This document shows positions 8,042 to 16,525 of a stretch of 64,000 bases of DNA, piece by piece. The stretch lies in NCBI RefSeq assembly GCF_025371035.1, contig NZ_JANZXB010000004.1:186001-250000 (forward strand). The letters are read 5' to 3'. The number at the start of each line of letters is the position of its first letter. The first letter of the stretch is position 1. The notes beneath the pieces were generated by a model, which ran no database searches, was not told where the DNA came from, and saw nothing but the letters and a program-made list of their open reading frames with translations. A program made the translations under genes and the position numbers. Origin of the DNA: Sphingomonas sp. LC-1. GTDB taxonomy: Bacteria > Pseudomonadota > Alphaproteobacteria > Sphingomonadales > Sphingomonadaceae.

Positions 8042-8058
8042 CATGAGGAAGCCTCATG
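8042..8058. promoter_or_regulatory. perfect palindrome between divergent genes
   Basis: CATGAGG-AAG-CCTCATG, a perfect 7-bp inverted repeat 14 bases before the lipoprotein start and about 100 bases before the divergent small membrane-protein gene. The position fits an operator or mRNA leader hairpin; no binding protein can be named. Confidence 0.35.
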
Positions 8059-8156
8059 ATCCTTAACGACATGCTCCTCCCCCTCGGCGATCGTCCCGGT
8101 GCGGGATCGTCGGCAGGCCGCTTGTGCATCGGCAGGGGCAGGGCCATGTTCCGCCT

Positions 8157-8378
8157 ATGCTGAACCTGTTCTCGATCCTCATCGGCTTTGTCGCGCTTCT
8201 GCTCGGCATCGTGCCGTTCCTGCCCTTCTTCGCCTGGGGCTATTGGTTCGTCATCCCGATCGCGATCGTCGGCGCGGCGGTAGGTGCGCTGTCGTCGCGC
8301 AACAGCGGGCGGAATCTCAACCTGATCCTCATTCTGATCTTCGGCTTGCGCCTGATGCTGGGCGGCGGCCTGATCTGA
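8157..8378 (+). CDS. small membrane protein
   Basis: 73 residues from the ATG at 8157 (MLNLFSILIGFVALL). Hydrophobic stretches cover about 4-23 and 26-44, and a third short one lies at 55-70 (LILILIFGLRLMLGGGLI), so two or three passes through the membrane are likely. A longer in-frame start at 8124 would add eleven polar residues; I prefer the later ATG. No family recognised. Confidence 0.6.
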   Translation: MLNLFSILIGFVALLLGIVPFLPFFAWGYWFVIPIAIVGAAVGALSSRNSGRNLNLILILIFGLRLMLGGGLI

Positions 8379-8437
8379 ACGACGAACGGCCCGGCGAGTC
8401 TCCCAGCCGGGCCGTCCCAATCCTCCGGCCTACCGGA

Positions 8438-9001
8438 TCAGCGGCAGCGGACCTGACCGCGGTCGATCTGCTGCCCCAGCAGCGCACCGCCGCCCGCGCC
8501 GATCACCGTGCCCAGCAGGCGCGAACCGCCGCCCGCGATGATGTTGCCCAGCGTGCCGCCGGCCAGGCCACCGATCACCAGACCGGTGGTGCCGTCGTTG
8601 CGGCGGCAATAATAACGCCCGTTCATGCCGCGATAGATGCGGTCGTTCCGCCCCAGCGAGCGGGTCTGGTAATAGCGGCCATCGCGATAATAGCGCTCGG
8701 GATAATAACCGCGCTGACCCGGCTCGAACCGGTTATAGTCGTAATTGCGCCAGCGGACGTTTCGCATGTCCCGGCGATAGTCCTTGCGGGCGTCGCGAAC
8801 GTCTTCGCGATATTCCCGGCGCGCCTCGCGAACATCACGGCGCGAATCGGCATCGCGAACGTCACGGCGATAGTCGCGACGGGCATCGCGGATATCCTCG
8901 CGATATTCCTGACGCGCCTCCCAACCATTGCGCTGCGCCGCGGCGGGCATGGCGGCAAAGGCGGTGGCGGCGATCGTGGCCGACAACAGAGCGATACGCA
9001 T
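8438..9001 (-). CDS. secreted glycine-zipper protein with charged 11-residue repeats
   Basis: 187 residues. Signal peptide 1-22 (MPAAAQ). Residues 33-83 consist of near-repeats of 11 residues with the pattern Y-R-E/R-D-V/I-R-D-A-R-x-D, rich in alternating Arg and Asp, probably a long charged helix. A Tyr/Arg-rich linker follows (84-131). Residues 138-180 are a glycine-zipper hairpin (TTGLVIGGLAGGTLG, LGTVIGAGGGALLG), bracketed by Cys132 and Cys186. The zipper part is homologous to the proteins at 4192-4587 and 9183-9491. Envelope localisation is likely; function unknown. Confidence 0.8.
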   Translation of the reverse strand: MRIALLSATIAATAFAAMPAAAQRNGWEARQEYREDIRDARRDYRRDVRDADSRRDVREARREYREDVRDARKDYRRDMRNVRWRNYDYNRFEPGQRGYYPERYYRDGRYYQTRSLGRNDRIYRGMNGRYYCRRNDGTTGLVIGGLAGGTLGNIIAGGGSRLLGTVIGAGGGALLGQQIDRGQVRCR

Positions 9002-9114
9002 TACTCTACTCCCGATTGTGATGATGGCTGAACGATCGTCTTGGCCGCGCTGTTGCGTGAACCGAAAACTACTTCCCGTTCACCGACGGGACAGAATAAG
9101 TCATTGCCATTCAA

Positions 9115-9145
9115 ACGAAAAAGGCGCCACCCGAAGGTGACGCCT
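9115..9145 (-). terminator. intrinsic terminator of the 9183-9491 gene
   Basis: Read on the minus strand: stem AGGCGTCACC / GGTGGCGCCT (10 bp with one G-T pair) closed by a TTCG tetraloop and followed by a T-run. It lies 38 bases past the stop of the glycine-zipper gene. Confidence 0.85.
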
Positions 9146-9182
9146 ATTGGGTATAGCCCCGGCGGACCGGGCCGCCCGTGCC

Positions 9183-9491
9183 TTAGCGGCAGCGACGGTT
9201 GCTCGTGCTGCGCTCCACCTCGCGGCCCGCCAGCGCACCGACGGCAGCACCGCCCAGCGTGCCCAGCGTACGGTCGCCGCGCGTATCGATCGTGCGGCCC
9301 AGCAGCGCACCCGCGACACCGCCGACCACCAGACCGGTCGTGCCGTCGGGCTTGCGGCAACGGACACGGCCGCGATCGTCGCGCCATTCGCGATACTTGT
9401 AGCGGCGCTGCGCATCGGCGGCGGTGACGGGAACCAGCAGCGAGGGGACGACCATCGCGGTGCATCCCAAAGCGAGCATTAATTTCCGCAT
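9183..9491 (-). CDS. secreted glycine-zipper protein
   Basis: 102 residues from the ATG at 9491 (MRKLMLALG), which gives a proper signal peptide ending near ADAQ at 28; a longer frame start at 9533 does not. After a short charged segment comes the glycine-zipper hairpin (TTGLVVGGVAGALLG, LGTLGGAAVGALAG, about 51-89), bracketed by Cys45 and Cys101. GRTIDTRGDRTLGT is shared exactly with the protein at 4192-4587. It sits next to a longer paralogue in the same orientation, with its own terminator between them. Confidence 0.82.
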   Translation of the reverse strand: MRKLMLALGCTAMVVPSLLVPVTAADAQRRYKYREWRDDRGRVRCRKPDGTTGLVVGGVAGALLGRTIDTRGDRTLGTLGGAAVGALAGREVERSTSNRRCR

Positions 9492-9621
9492 GACATTGTT
9501 CCTTTCGAAATGATCTGATGCCGTAACGTCCATATTCTACTGTCCGTTGCATGAACGCGAGATAACGCCACGTTCATCTGCGGGACGGCCTTTCCGGCGC
9601 GGGCCCGGCGCTCTAGGGTCG

Positions 9622-10269
9622 ATGGTGATGTTGCCCGAACCGACCGCCATGCTGCCCGCCGCGATGCCGTGGCTCGACCTTGCCGGGCTGGCGGTGTTCG
9701 CCGTCTCGGGCGCGTTGGTCGCGGCCAAGCATCGCCAGACGATGGTGACGCTCGTGTTCTTCGCGCTCATCACCGGGGTCGGCGGCGGGACGGTGCGCGA
9801 CTTGCTGATCGATGCGCCGGTGTTCTGGGTGCATGATGCGCGCGTGCCGGCGGTTTGCCTGGCCGCCGCCGTCGCGGTCTGGGCGACGCCCGAGCGCTGG
9901 TGGCGCGGCAGTGCGCTCGACTGGTTCGACGCGGTGGGGCTGGCCGCCTATGCCGTGTATGGCGCAGCCAAGGCCAGCGGCTATGGCATCCCGCCTATCG
10001 CCGCCGCGATGCTCGGCGTTGTGTCGGCCTGTGTCGGCGGCATCATCCGCGACGTGATCGCGGGCGAGCCGTCGATCCTGATGCGGCCCGAACTCTACGT
10101 CACCGCCGCCGCCCTCGCCTCGACCAGCTATGTCATCCTGACGCAACTGGGCGTACCCATGGCGGGACCGATCGCCGCGTTGGCGGGGTTCGTGCTGCGC
10201 GGGGCGGCGATTCGCTACAGGCTCGCTCTGCCCGCCTATCCGGCTGAGGAGTCGACGGATCGGGGATGA
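9622..10269 (+). CDS. TRIC/UPF0126 family membrane channel protein
   Basis: 215 residues from the ATG at 9622. About seven hydrophobic helices are arranged as an internal duplication: each half carries a glycine-rich loop followed by R-D (GVGGGTVRDLL at about 53-63 and CVGGIIRDVI about 85 residues later). This is the prokaryotic TRIC-type cation channel fold, formerly UPF0126/YicG. The natural ion and role in this organism are unknown. Several Met codons near the N-terminus make the exact start uncertain. Confidence 0.88.
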   Translation: MVMLPEPTAMLPAAMPWLDLAGLAVFAVSGALVAAKHRQTMVTLVFFALITGVGGGTVRDLLIDAPVFWVHDARVPAVCLAAAVAVWATPERWWRGSALDWFDAVGLAAYAVYGAAKASGYGIPPIAAAMLGVVSACVGGIIRDVIAGEPSILMRPELYVTAAALASTSYVILTQLGVPMAGPIAALAGFVLRGAAIRYRLALPAYPAEESTDRG

Positions 10270-10285
10270 TCCCTTGGGCTTCGAC

Positions 10286-11689
10286 TCACCGACCCAGCAT
10301 CAACTCCGGCCGCACCACCCGGTCGAAAGTCGCTTCATCGACCAGTCCCAGTTCCAGCCCGGCTTCCTTCAGCGTCTGTCCCCTGTGATGCGCGTGCTTG
10401 GCGATCTTGGCGGCATTGTCATAGCCGATCTCCGGGGCCAGCGCGGTCACCAGCATCAGCGAACGGTCGAGCAGTTCGGTGATCCGGTCGCGATTGACGG
10501 TCATGCCCTCAACGGTGCGCTCGGCAAAACTTTCCATGCCGACCGACAGCAAATGGATCGAACGCAGCACATTCGCACCGATCAGCGGCTTGAACACATT
10601 GAGTTCGAGATGACCCTGTAGCCCGCCGACCGTGACGGCGGCATTGTTGCCGATCACCTGCGCCGCGACCATGGTTAGCATCTCGTTCTGGGTCGGGTTG
10701 ACCTTGCCCGGCATGATCGAGCTGCCCGGTTCGTTGGCCGGAAGCTCAAGCTCGCCCAGCCCCGAGCGCGGGCCCGAACCCAGCAGGCGGATGTCATTGG
10801 CAATCTTGGTCAGCGCCACGGCGAGGACATTCAAGGTGCCGTGCAGGTCGACCAGCCCGTCATTGCTCGCCAGCGCTTCGAACTTGTTGGGCGCGGTGAC
10901 GAAGTCGAGCCCGGTCGCCTCGGCGATCTCGGCGGCGATCGCCTCGGCAAAGCCATGGGGGGCGTTCAGCCCCGTGCCGACCGCCGTACCGCCCTGCGCC
11001 AGCGGCAGGATATTGCGGTGGAGCGTCCCCTCGATCCGATCGCGGGCATTGGCGAGTTGCTGCACATAGCCGGAGAATTCCTGGCCCAGCGTCAGCGGGG
11101 TCGCGTCCTGCAAATGGGTGCGGCCAATCTTGACGATCGAGTCCCATTCCTTCGCCTTGGCATCCAGCGCAGCGTGCAGCCGGTCGAGCGCGGGATAAAG
11201 CTGCCGCGTCACCGCCAGCGCCGCCGCCACATGAAGCGCGGTCGGGAAGGTGTCGTTGGACGACTGGCCGCGATTCACATCGTCATTGGGATGCACGGGT
11301 GATTTGCCGCCGCGCGTGCCGGTCAGGATTTCATTGGCGCGGCCCGCAATCACCTCATTGGCGTTCATGTTGGACTGCGTGCCCGAGCCGGTCTGCCAGA
11401 TGACCAAAGGGAACTGGTCGTCATGCCGTCCGTCGATGACCTCCTGCGCCGCCGATTCGATGGCATCGGCCTTTTCCGCCGTCAGCCCGTGCCCGCGATT
11501 GATTCGCGCGGCGGCCTTTTTGACGATGGCGAGCGCATGGACGATGCCGATCGGCATCTGCTCGCGCACGCCAAAGGGGAAGTTCTCGAGGCTCCGCTCG
11601 GTCTGCGCGCCCCAATAGGCGTGGGCGGGAACTTCGATCGGGCCGATCGAATCGGTTTCGGTGCGGGTAGCGGTGGGGGTCTGGGTCAT
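10286..11689 (-). CDS. fumC: class II fumarate hydratase
   Basis: Reversible hydration of fumarate to L-malate in the citric acid cycle, cytoplasmic. 467 residues, the usual length for the iron-free FumC type. Seen are [12 protein letters not shown] at about 102-113, [10 protein letters not shown] at 189-198 and the catalytic S-loop [13 protein letters not shown] at 322-334. The next gene upstream on this strand is sspB, about 190 bases away, with a large C-T-rich repeat between them. Confidence 0.97.
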   Translation of the reverse strand: MTQTPTATRTETDSIGPIEVPAHAYWGAQTERSLENFPFGVREQMPIGIVHALAIVKKAAARINRGHGLTAEKADAIESAAQEVIDGRHDDQFPLVIWQTGSGTQSNMNANEVIAGRANEILTGTRGGKSPVHPNDDVNRGQSSNDTFPTALHVAAALAVTRQLYPALDRLHAALDAKAKEWDSIVKIGRTHLQDATPLTLGQEFSGYVQQLANARDRIEGTLHRNILPLAQGGTAVGTGLNAPHGFAEAIAAEIAEATGLDFVTAPNKFEALASNDGLVDLHGTLNVLAVALTKIANDIRLLGSGPRSGLGELELPANEPGSSIMPGKVNPTQNEMLTMVAAQVIGNNAAVTVGGLQGHLELNVFKPLIGANVLRSIHLLSVGMESFAERTVEGMTVNRDRITELLDRSLMLVTALAPEIGYDNAAKIAKHAHHRGQTLKEAGLELGLVDEATFDRVVRPELMLGR

Positions 11690-11700
11690 GGACTAGGGAC

Positions 11701-11849
11701 TCACCGGATAGGGAATGGGTTCCCGGTGAATATCAAGCCCTCTCCCCTCCGGGGAGAGGGTTGGGTGAGGGGTTGGGGCTGGCGAGACGGCGGAGTGCAG
11801 GCCCGGCTCCAGCCCCTCACCCCCGGCCCTCTCCCCGAGGGGGAGAGGG
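11701..11849. repeat. dispersed C-T-rich dyad repeat between fumC and sspB
   Basis: Two hairpins, CCCTCTCCCC/GGGGAGAGGG at 11738-11760 and again at 11827-11849, enclose a further inverted pair (GTGAGGGGTTGGGGCTGG near 11765 and CCAGCCCCTCACC near 11809), so the whole block can fold as one long dyad. A smaller inverted repeat TCACCGG/CCGGTGA lies at 11701-11729. The CCCTCTCCCC motif is a repeat widespread in proteobacterial intergenic DNA. It occupies the likely fumC leader. Confidence 0.75.
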
Positions 11850-11879
11850 AGAAGGGTCTTGCCCTCCTCCGCTTCCGTT

Positions 11880-12365
11880 TTACTTCTTCCGCTTGAAGTC
11901 CACCGCAACGACGTTGCTGCCGTCCTCGACCGGCTTGGCGACCGGCTCGTCATTCTCGGCCGAATCATGCGGATCGGGATCGCCCTGGGGGTCGTCGGCG
12001 ACATGGAAGCCCAGCTCGAACTGCACTTCCGGGTCATGGAAGCGGGTGATCGCCGAATAGGGAATCACCAGCTTCGACGGCACCTGGTTGAAGCTGAGGC
12101 CGACCGAGAAGCGATTCTCGTCTACCGTCAGGTCCCAGAAGCGATTCTGCAGGACGATGGTCATTTCGTCCGGGAATCGCTCGACCAGCCGCTGCGGGAT
12201 GTCGACGCCCGGCGCCTGGGTCTTGAAAGTGATGTAGAAATGGTGGGTGCCGGGCAGATGCCCCGTCTCCGCCACCGGGCCGAGTACACGCCCCACCACG
12301 GCGCGCAGGGCCTCCTGCACGATGTCGTCATAGGGGATGAGGCTGTCGGGCAATCCTTCGGTCAT
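11880..12365 (-). CDS. sspB: SspB family adaptor protein (alphaproteobacterial type)
   Basis: 161 residues. SspB binds the ssrA degradation tag and delivers tagged proteins to ClpXP. The SspB-like core (about 1-115) shows YDDIVQEALRAVVGRVL, FYITFKTQAPGV and LVERFPDEMTIVLQNRFWDL. The tail is acidic and Pro-rich and ends in VVAVDFKRKK, which fits the flexible tail that docks on ClpX. Divergent from hisB with a 71-base gap. clpA is at 56034-58352; clpX is not in the window. Confidence 0.9.
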   Translation of the reverse strand: MTEGLPDSLIPYDDIVQEALRAVVGRVLGPVAETGHLPGTHHFYITFKTQAPGVDIPQRLVERFPDEMTIVLQNRFWDLTVDENRFSVGLSFNQVPSKLVIPYSAITRFHDPEVQFELGFHVADDPQGDPDPHDSAENDEPVAKPVEDGSNVVAVDFKRKK

Positions 12366-12436
12366 ATCCCTTGGACTAGCGGCCTTTGATCGCGGGTCAA
12401 GATTGCATGGGACGGATAGGTGTTTATGGGAAGGCC

Positions 12437-13024
12437 ATGCGCACCGCCACCGTCCACCGCGCCACCGCGGAAACCGTCATCGACGTCACCGTCAATCTCG
12501 ACGGCACCGGCGTCTATCAGAACGCCACCGGCATCGGGTTTCTCGACCATATGCTCGACCAGCTGTCGCGGCACTCGCTGATCGACCTGTCGGTCAAGGT
12601 CGAGGGCGACCTGCATATCGACGGGCATCACACGACCGAGGATAGCGCGCTGGCGATCGGCCAGGCCCTTGCCAAGGCGCTGGGCGACAAGCGCGGCATC
12701 TATCGGTACGGCGAGGCGCTGTCGCCGATGGACGAGGTGCTGACCCGCACCGCGCTCGACATTTCGGGCCGCCCCTGGCTGGTGTGGAAGGTGCCGTTCA
12801 CCAACCCGATGCTGGGCACGCTCCAGACCGAGATGATCGAGCACTGGTTCCACAGCTTCGCACAGGAGGCGGGCATCACGCTCCACGTCGAGCTGCTGCA
12901 CGGCCACAACAACCACCATATCGCCGAGAGTGTCTTCAAGGGCCTGGCCCGTGCGCTGCGGATGGCGGTCGAGATCGACCCGCGCAAGGCCGACGCCATC
13001 CCCTCGACCAAGGGCATGTTGTGA
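12437..13024 (+). CDS. hisB: imidazoleglycerol-phosphate dehydratase
   Basis: Sixth step of histidine synthesis. 195 residues from the ATG at 12437, the length of the monofunctional enzyme without the HisB phosphatase domain. Two copies of the metal-binding motif are visible: DGHHTTED and [12 protein letters not shown]. An earlier in-frame start at 12386 adds residues not typical of the family. First gene of hisB-hisH-hisA-hisF; its stop overlaps the hisH start (GTGA). Confidence 0.97.
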   Translation: MRTATVHRATAETVIDVTVNLDGTGVYQNATGIGFLDHMLDQLSRHSLIDLSVKVEGDLHIDGHHTTEDSALAIGQALAKALGDKRGIYRYGEALSPMDEVLTRTALDISGRPWLVWKVPFTNPMLGTLQTEMIEHWFHSFAQEAGITLHVELLHGHNNHHIAESVFKGLARALRMAVEIDPRKADAIPSTKGML

Positions 13025-13626
13025 CGCTGGCGCTGATCGACATCGAGTCGGGCAATCTCCACTCGGTCGACAATGCCCTGCGCGCGGCGGGGGCGAGCGA
13101 TGTCGTCATCACCGCCGACCCGGATGTGATCGCCAAGGCTGACCGGATCGTGTTGCCGGGCGTCGGCGCGTTCGGGGCGTGCGCGGCGAATCTGCGCGCC
13201 GTCGACGGGCTGGAAGAGGCGCTGCGCGAGGCCGCCCTCAACCGTGCCCGCCCGTTCCTGGGCATTTGCGTGGGCATGCAGCTGCTCGCCGACACGGGCG
13301 AGGAGATGGGTGAGCATCGCGGCCTGGGCTGGATTCCCGGCCGGGTCGCGCGACTCACCCCCTCCGACCCGGCGGCGAAGGTTCCGCATATGGGCTGGAA
13401 CGATGTCCGCCCATTGCGCGACCACCCGCTGATCGTGCCGGGCGAGGCCTATTTCCTCCACAGTTTTGCCTTTACCGGCGAGCATGTGCTGGCGACCACC
13501 GACCACGCAGGTCCCGTCACCGCCGCGATCGGTCGCGACACGGTGGTCGGCGCGCAATTCCACCCCGAGAAGAGCCAGCGTTATGGCCTCTCCTTCCTCA
13601 CCCGTTTCCTGGAGTGGCATCCGTGA
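13021..13626 (+). CDS. hisH: imidazole glycerol phosphate synthase, glutaminase subunit
   Basis: 201 residues from a GTG that overlaps the hisB stop by four bases. This is the class I glutamine amidotransferase subunit, which passes ammonia to HisF. Nucleophile Cys83 lies in LGICVGMQ, and His181 and Glu183 of the triad lie in AQFHPEKSQ. The oxyanion-strand PGVG is at about 46-49. The GTG start is chosen for the overlap and because translation begins directly with the first beta strand ([10 protein letters not shown]). Confidence 0.96.
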   Translation: MTLALIDIESGNLHSVDNALRAAGASDVVITADPDVIAKADRIVLPGVGAFGACAANLRAVDGLEEALREAALNRARPFLGICVGMQLLADTGEEMGEHRGLGWIPGRVARLTPSDPAAKVPHMGWNDVRPLRDHPLIVPGEAYFLHSFAFTGEHVLATTDHAGPVTAAIGRDTVVGAQFHPEKSQRYGLSFLTRFLEWHP

Positions 13627-14357
13627 GCCTGATCGTCTTCCCCGCCATCGACCTGAAGGGCGGCCAAGTGGTGCGTCTGGCCGAGGGCGATATGGACCGC
13701 GCGACCGTCTATGGCGACGATCCCACCCATCAGGCGATGCTGTTCGCCGAGGCGGGCGCGCAGCATCTGCACGTCGTCGATCTCGACGGCGCCTTTGCGG
13801 GCGAGTCGGTCAATGGCGAGGCGGTGCAGGCCATCGTCAAAGCCTTTCCCGGTCATGTCCAGCTGGGCGGCGGCATCCGTAATCCTCAGAATGTCGAGCG
13901 CTGGTTCGACCTGGGCGTCTCGCGCGTGGTGATCGGCACCGCAGCGCTGGAGAATCCCGACTTCGTGCGCGACATGGCCAGGGCCTACCCGGGCGGCATC
14001 GTCGTCGCGGTCGATGCCAAGGACGGCATGGTCGCCACGCGCGGCTGGGCGGACGTGTCGGACGTGTCGGTCGAGGATCTGGCGCGGCGGTTCGAGGATG
14101 CGGGCGTCGCGTCGCTGCTGTTTACCGATGTGGGCCGCGACGGGCTGCTCAAGGGCTGCAACGTGCCCGCGACCGTCGACCTGGCCCGCGCGGTGCGCAT
14201 CCCGGTGATCGCCAGCGGCGGCGTGGCGGGGATAGGCGACATCCATATGCTGGCGCTCCATCATCAGGACGGGGTCGAGGGCGTCATCACCGGCCGCGCG
14301 CTCTATGACGGGCGGCTCGACCTGGCGGCGGCGTTGTCCGTGGCGGCGGCCGCATGA
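13623..14357 (+). CDS. hisA: ProFAR isomerase HisA
   Basis: 1-(5-phosphoribosyl)-5-[(5-phosphoribosylamino)methylideneamino]imidazole-4-carboxamide isomerase. 244 residues from a GTG overlapping hisH by four bases. TIM barrel with the catalytic Asp in [14 protein letters not shown] and the phosphate-binding segments LGGGIRN and [14 protein letters not shown] nine bases earlier is also in frame. The stop overlaps the hisF ATG by four bases. Confidence 0.96.
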   Translation: MSLIVFPAIDLKGGQVVRLAEGDMDRATVYGDDPTHQAMLFAEAGAQHLHVVDLDGAFAGESVNGEAVQAIVKAFPGHVQLGGGIRNPQNVERWFDLGVSRVVIGTAALENPDFVRDMARAYPGGIVVAVDAKDGMVATRGWADVSDVSVEDLARRFEDAGVASLLFTDVGRDGLLKGCNVPATVDLARAVRIPVIASGGVAGIGDIHMLALHHQDGVEGVITGRALYDGRLDLAAALSVAAAA

Positions 14358-15115
14358 CCGTCCGGGCGCGCGTCATCCCCTGCCTCGACGTCGCCAATGG
14401 GCGCGTGGTCAAGGGCGTCAACTTCGTCGACCTGATCGATGCGGGCGATCCCGTCGAGCAGGCACGCGCCTATGACGCGGCGGGCGCGGACGAGCTGTGC
14501 TTCCTCGACATCACCGCCAGCCATGAGGCGCGCGGGACCATCCTGGACGTGGTGCGGCGGACGGCGGCGGTGTGCTTCATGCCGTTGACCGTCGGCGGCG
14601 GGGTGCGCACGGCGGAGGATGCGCGCGCGCTGCTGCTGGCAGGCGCAGACAAGGTGGCCGTCAATTCCGCCGCGGTCAGCCGCCCGGAAGTCGTCTCCGA
14701 CATCGCCGAGCGATTCGGCAGCCAGTGCTGCGTCGCCAGCGTCGATGCGCGGCGGACGGCGGATGGCTGGGAGGTGTTCACCCATGGCGGGCGGCGCGCG
14801 ACCGGCATCGATGCGGTGGAGCACGCGCTGCGGCTGGCGGAACTGGGCGCAGGCGAGTTGCTGGTCACCTCGATGGACCGGGACGGGACGCGAGGTGGCT
14901 ACGACCTCGACCTGATCCGCACCATCGCCGACCGGACCAGCGTGCCGGTCGTGGCGTCGGGCGGCGTCGGCGGGCTGGACGATCTGGTCGCGGGCGTGCG
15001 CGACGGCCATGCCTCGGCAGTGCTGGCGGCGTCGATCTTCCACTTCGGCGATGCCTCGATCGCGGATGCCCACCGGGCGCTGGCGGCGGCGGGGGTGCCG
15101 GTTCGGGCGCATTGA
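14354..15115 (+). CDS. hisF: imidazole glycerol phosphate synthase, cyclase subunit
   Basis: 253 residues, TIM barrel. Forms IGP and AICAR from PRFAR with ammonia supplied by HisH. The catalytic Asp of the first strand is in [16 protein letters not shown] (Asp11), and the second is the Asp of VASVDARR near 132. Phosphate-binding VGGGVRT and [10 protein letters not shown] segments are present. Last gene of the tightly overlapped hisBHAF block; hisE follows about 530 bases later after a repeat-bearing spacer. Confidence 0.97.
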   Translation: MTVRARVIPCLDVANGRVVKGVNFVDLIDAGDPVEQARAYDAAGADELCFLDITASHEARGTILDVVRRTAAVCFMPLTVGGGVRTAEDARALLLAGADKVAVNSAAVSRPEVVSDIAERFGSQCCVASVDARRTADGWEVFTHGGRRATGIDAVEHALRLAELGAGELLVTSMDRDGTRGGYDLDLIRTIADRTSVPVVASGGVGGLDDLVAGVRDGHASAVLAASIFHFGDASIADAHRALAAAGVPVRAH

Positions 15116-15188
15116 GGTTCGCGCGACGACGCGGAGGGTTTGGTTTCCGGGCGGTCGGCTTGGCGCCCCTTCGACCGATCCCATCTCC

Positions 15189-15275
15189 CGTTCGTGCTGA
15201 GCGAAGTCGAAGCGCACGCCCTGCCCTTTACCGCGTAGGATTCCCGTGGCCTTCGACTTCGCTCAGGCTGAACGG
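15189..15275. repeat. inverted pair of the sphingomonad CTGAGCGAAGTCGAAG repeat
   Basis: CTGAGCGAAGTCGAAG at about 15197-15212 is inversely repeated as CTTCGACTTCGCTCAG at 15251-15266, a perfect 16-bp dyad separated by about 38 bases; similarity extends outward (CGTTC and GAACG). The same repeat occurs at 29323-29363 and 47198-47277. It fills much of the 339-base gene-free stretch after hisF. Confidence 0.8.
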
Positions 15276-15454
15276 AGGTGGGGTTGTGGCGCCATCGCTT
15301 TCGATCGGGAGACCTTCCAGCATTCGAACCGCGGGCCAGCGCCCGCCCCAAATCGAAATCCTCCGCGCCTCCGCGCGAACCGAAAAACCTTCGCGGCTTC
15401 GCGTGGAAATCTCCCCCCGATGACCGCCGCCGAGCAGGCTGCTAAACATCCCCC

Positions 15455-15610
15455 ATGCCACTCGTCATCATGACCTCGGCCAATGGCCATAGCGGCGTCG
15501 TCCGCCCGCGCAGCCATCCCGAGTTGTCGGACATCGCGCTGTTCGTCTTCGCGATCGGCGCGATCTGGTTTTTGCGGCGTGCGCTGCGTCGCCGGAACCG
15601 CAAGGATTGA
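15455..15610 (+). CDS. 51-residue protein with a PE / membrane helix / Arg-cluster tail
   Basis: A short ORF starting MPLVIMTSANGHSG. Residues 21-44 read P-E, then a hydrophobic helix (IALFVFAIGAIWFL), then an Arg-rich end (RRALRRRNRK). This order resembles the PEP-CTERM type C-terminal sorting signal, although the canonical P-E-P is P-E-L here and the protein would be almost nothing but the tag. It ends 31 bases before hisE. A simple single-pass membrane protein is the alternative. Confidence 0.5.
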   Translation: MPLVIMTSANGHSGVVRPRSHPELSDIALFVFAIGAIWFLRRALRRRNRKD

Positions 15611-15641
15611 CGCCGCCCGCCGCCTGCGCCACCCACCGCCC

Positions 15642-15956
15642 ATGGACATGCTCGACCGCCTCGAAGCCACGATCCGCGCGCGCCGGGACGATGGCGACGC
15701 CGCCACCTCCTATGCCGCCAGCCTGTTCGCCAAGGGCCGCCCGAAGATCGCGCAGAAACTCGGGGAAGAAGCGGTGGAAACCGTCATCGCCGCCATGGCA
15801 CAGCCCGACAAGCTCGTGTCCGAAGCCGCCGACCTGATGTTCCACCTGATCGTTCTGCTGACCGAGGCAGGCCATTCGCTGGACGATGTCCGTGCCGAGC
15901 TGGCGCGCCGGGAAGGCGTGTCGGGGCATGACGAAAAGGCCGCCCGCCTTCCTTGA
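15642..15956 (+). CDS. hisE: phosphoribosyl-ATP pyrophosphatase
   Basis: Second step of histidine synthesis. 104 residues from the ATG at 15642, the normal length of a stand-alone HisE (hisI is separate and not in the window). All-alpha MazG-like fold with the metal-binding pattern KLGEEAVETVIAA and EAADLMFHLIVLL. A much longer open frame upstream is not supported by family length. It is 30 bases ahead of the HIT gene, which is probably co-transcribed. Confidence 0.95.
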   Translation: MDMLDRLEATIRARRDDGDAATSYAASLFAKGRPKIAQKLGEEAVETVIAAMAQPDKLVSEAADLMFHLIVLLTEAGHSLDDVRAELARREGVSGHDEKAARLP

Positions 15957-15986
15957 TGGGCCTCGCTGATCCCACGGAGAGTTTCG

Positions 15987-16364
15987 ATGCCGATCGACGC
16001 CACCCTTCCCTATGACGACCAGAATATCTTTGCGAAGATCCTGCGCGACGAGATCCCGTCGCGCCGGGTCTATGAAGACGAATGGGCGGTTGCCTTTCAC
16101 GACATCGCGCCGCACGCCCCGACCCATATCCTGGTGATCCCACGCGGCCCCTATGTGTCGTGGGACGATTTTTCGGACCGTGCGAGCGAGGCGGAGATTG
16201 CAGGCTTTGTCCGCGCAGTGGGCCATGTCGCGCGCGAAGCGGGCGCGGTCGAACCCGGCTATCGCCTGCTCGCCAATATCGGCATCGATGCGGGGCAGGA
16301 AGTGGCGCACCTGCATGTGCATATCCTGGCGGGCAGGCCGTTGGGCCCGATGCTCGCGCGCTGA
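15987..16364 (+). CDS. HIT family protein (HinT-like)
   Basis: 125 residues. Histidine-triad signature HLHVHILAG at 108-116 with the catalytic His in the central position, preceded by the substrate-pocket segments NIFAKILRDEIPS and HILVIPRGPYVSW. These proteins hydrolyse purine nucleoside phosphoramidates such as aminoacyl-AMP. Placed directly after hisE, as is often seen in alphaproteobacteria. ATG preceded by GGAGAG. Confidence 0.94.
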   Translation: MPIDATLPYDDQNIFAKILRDEIPSRRVYEDEWAVAFHDIAPHAPTHILVIPRGPYVSWDDFSDRASEAEIAGFVRAVGHVAREAGAVEPGYRLLANIGIDAGQEVAHLHVHILAGRPLGPMLAR

Positions 16365-16525
16365 TCGCCGGGCCGGGTTCCGGCGGAAGGCTTCTCCCTT
16401 CGGCGCATTCCACGCGTCTTTGGGATTGCACGTAATAAAATTGCAGCTAACCTTCCTAATCATTCACCGAACGCCGGGCGTGCCCCATGTCGGGGGCGCC
16501 CTTCCCTTGGGGGGATTGGACATTC

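Noticed and set aside
8753-8905. Possible CRISPR or tandem-repeat array
   Set aside because: The near-repeats are about 33 bases with no unique spacers and encode an in-frame protein repeat.
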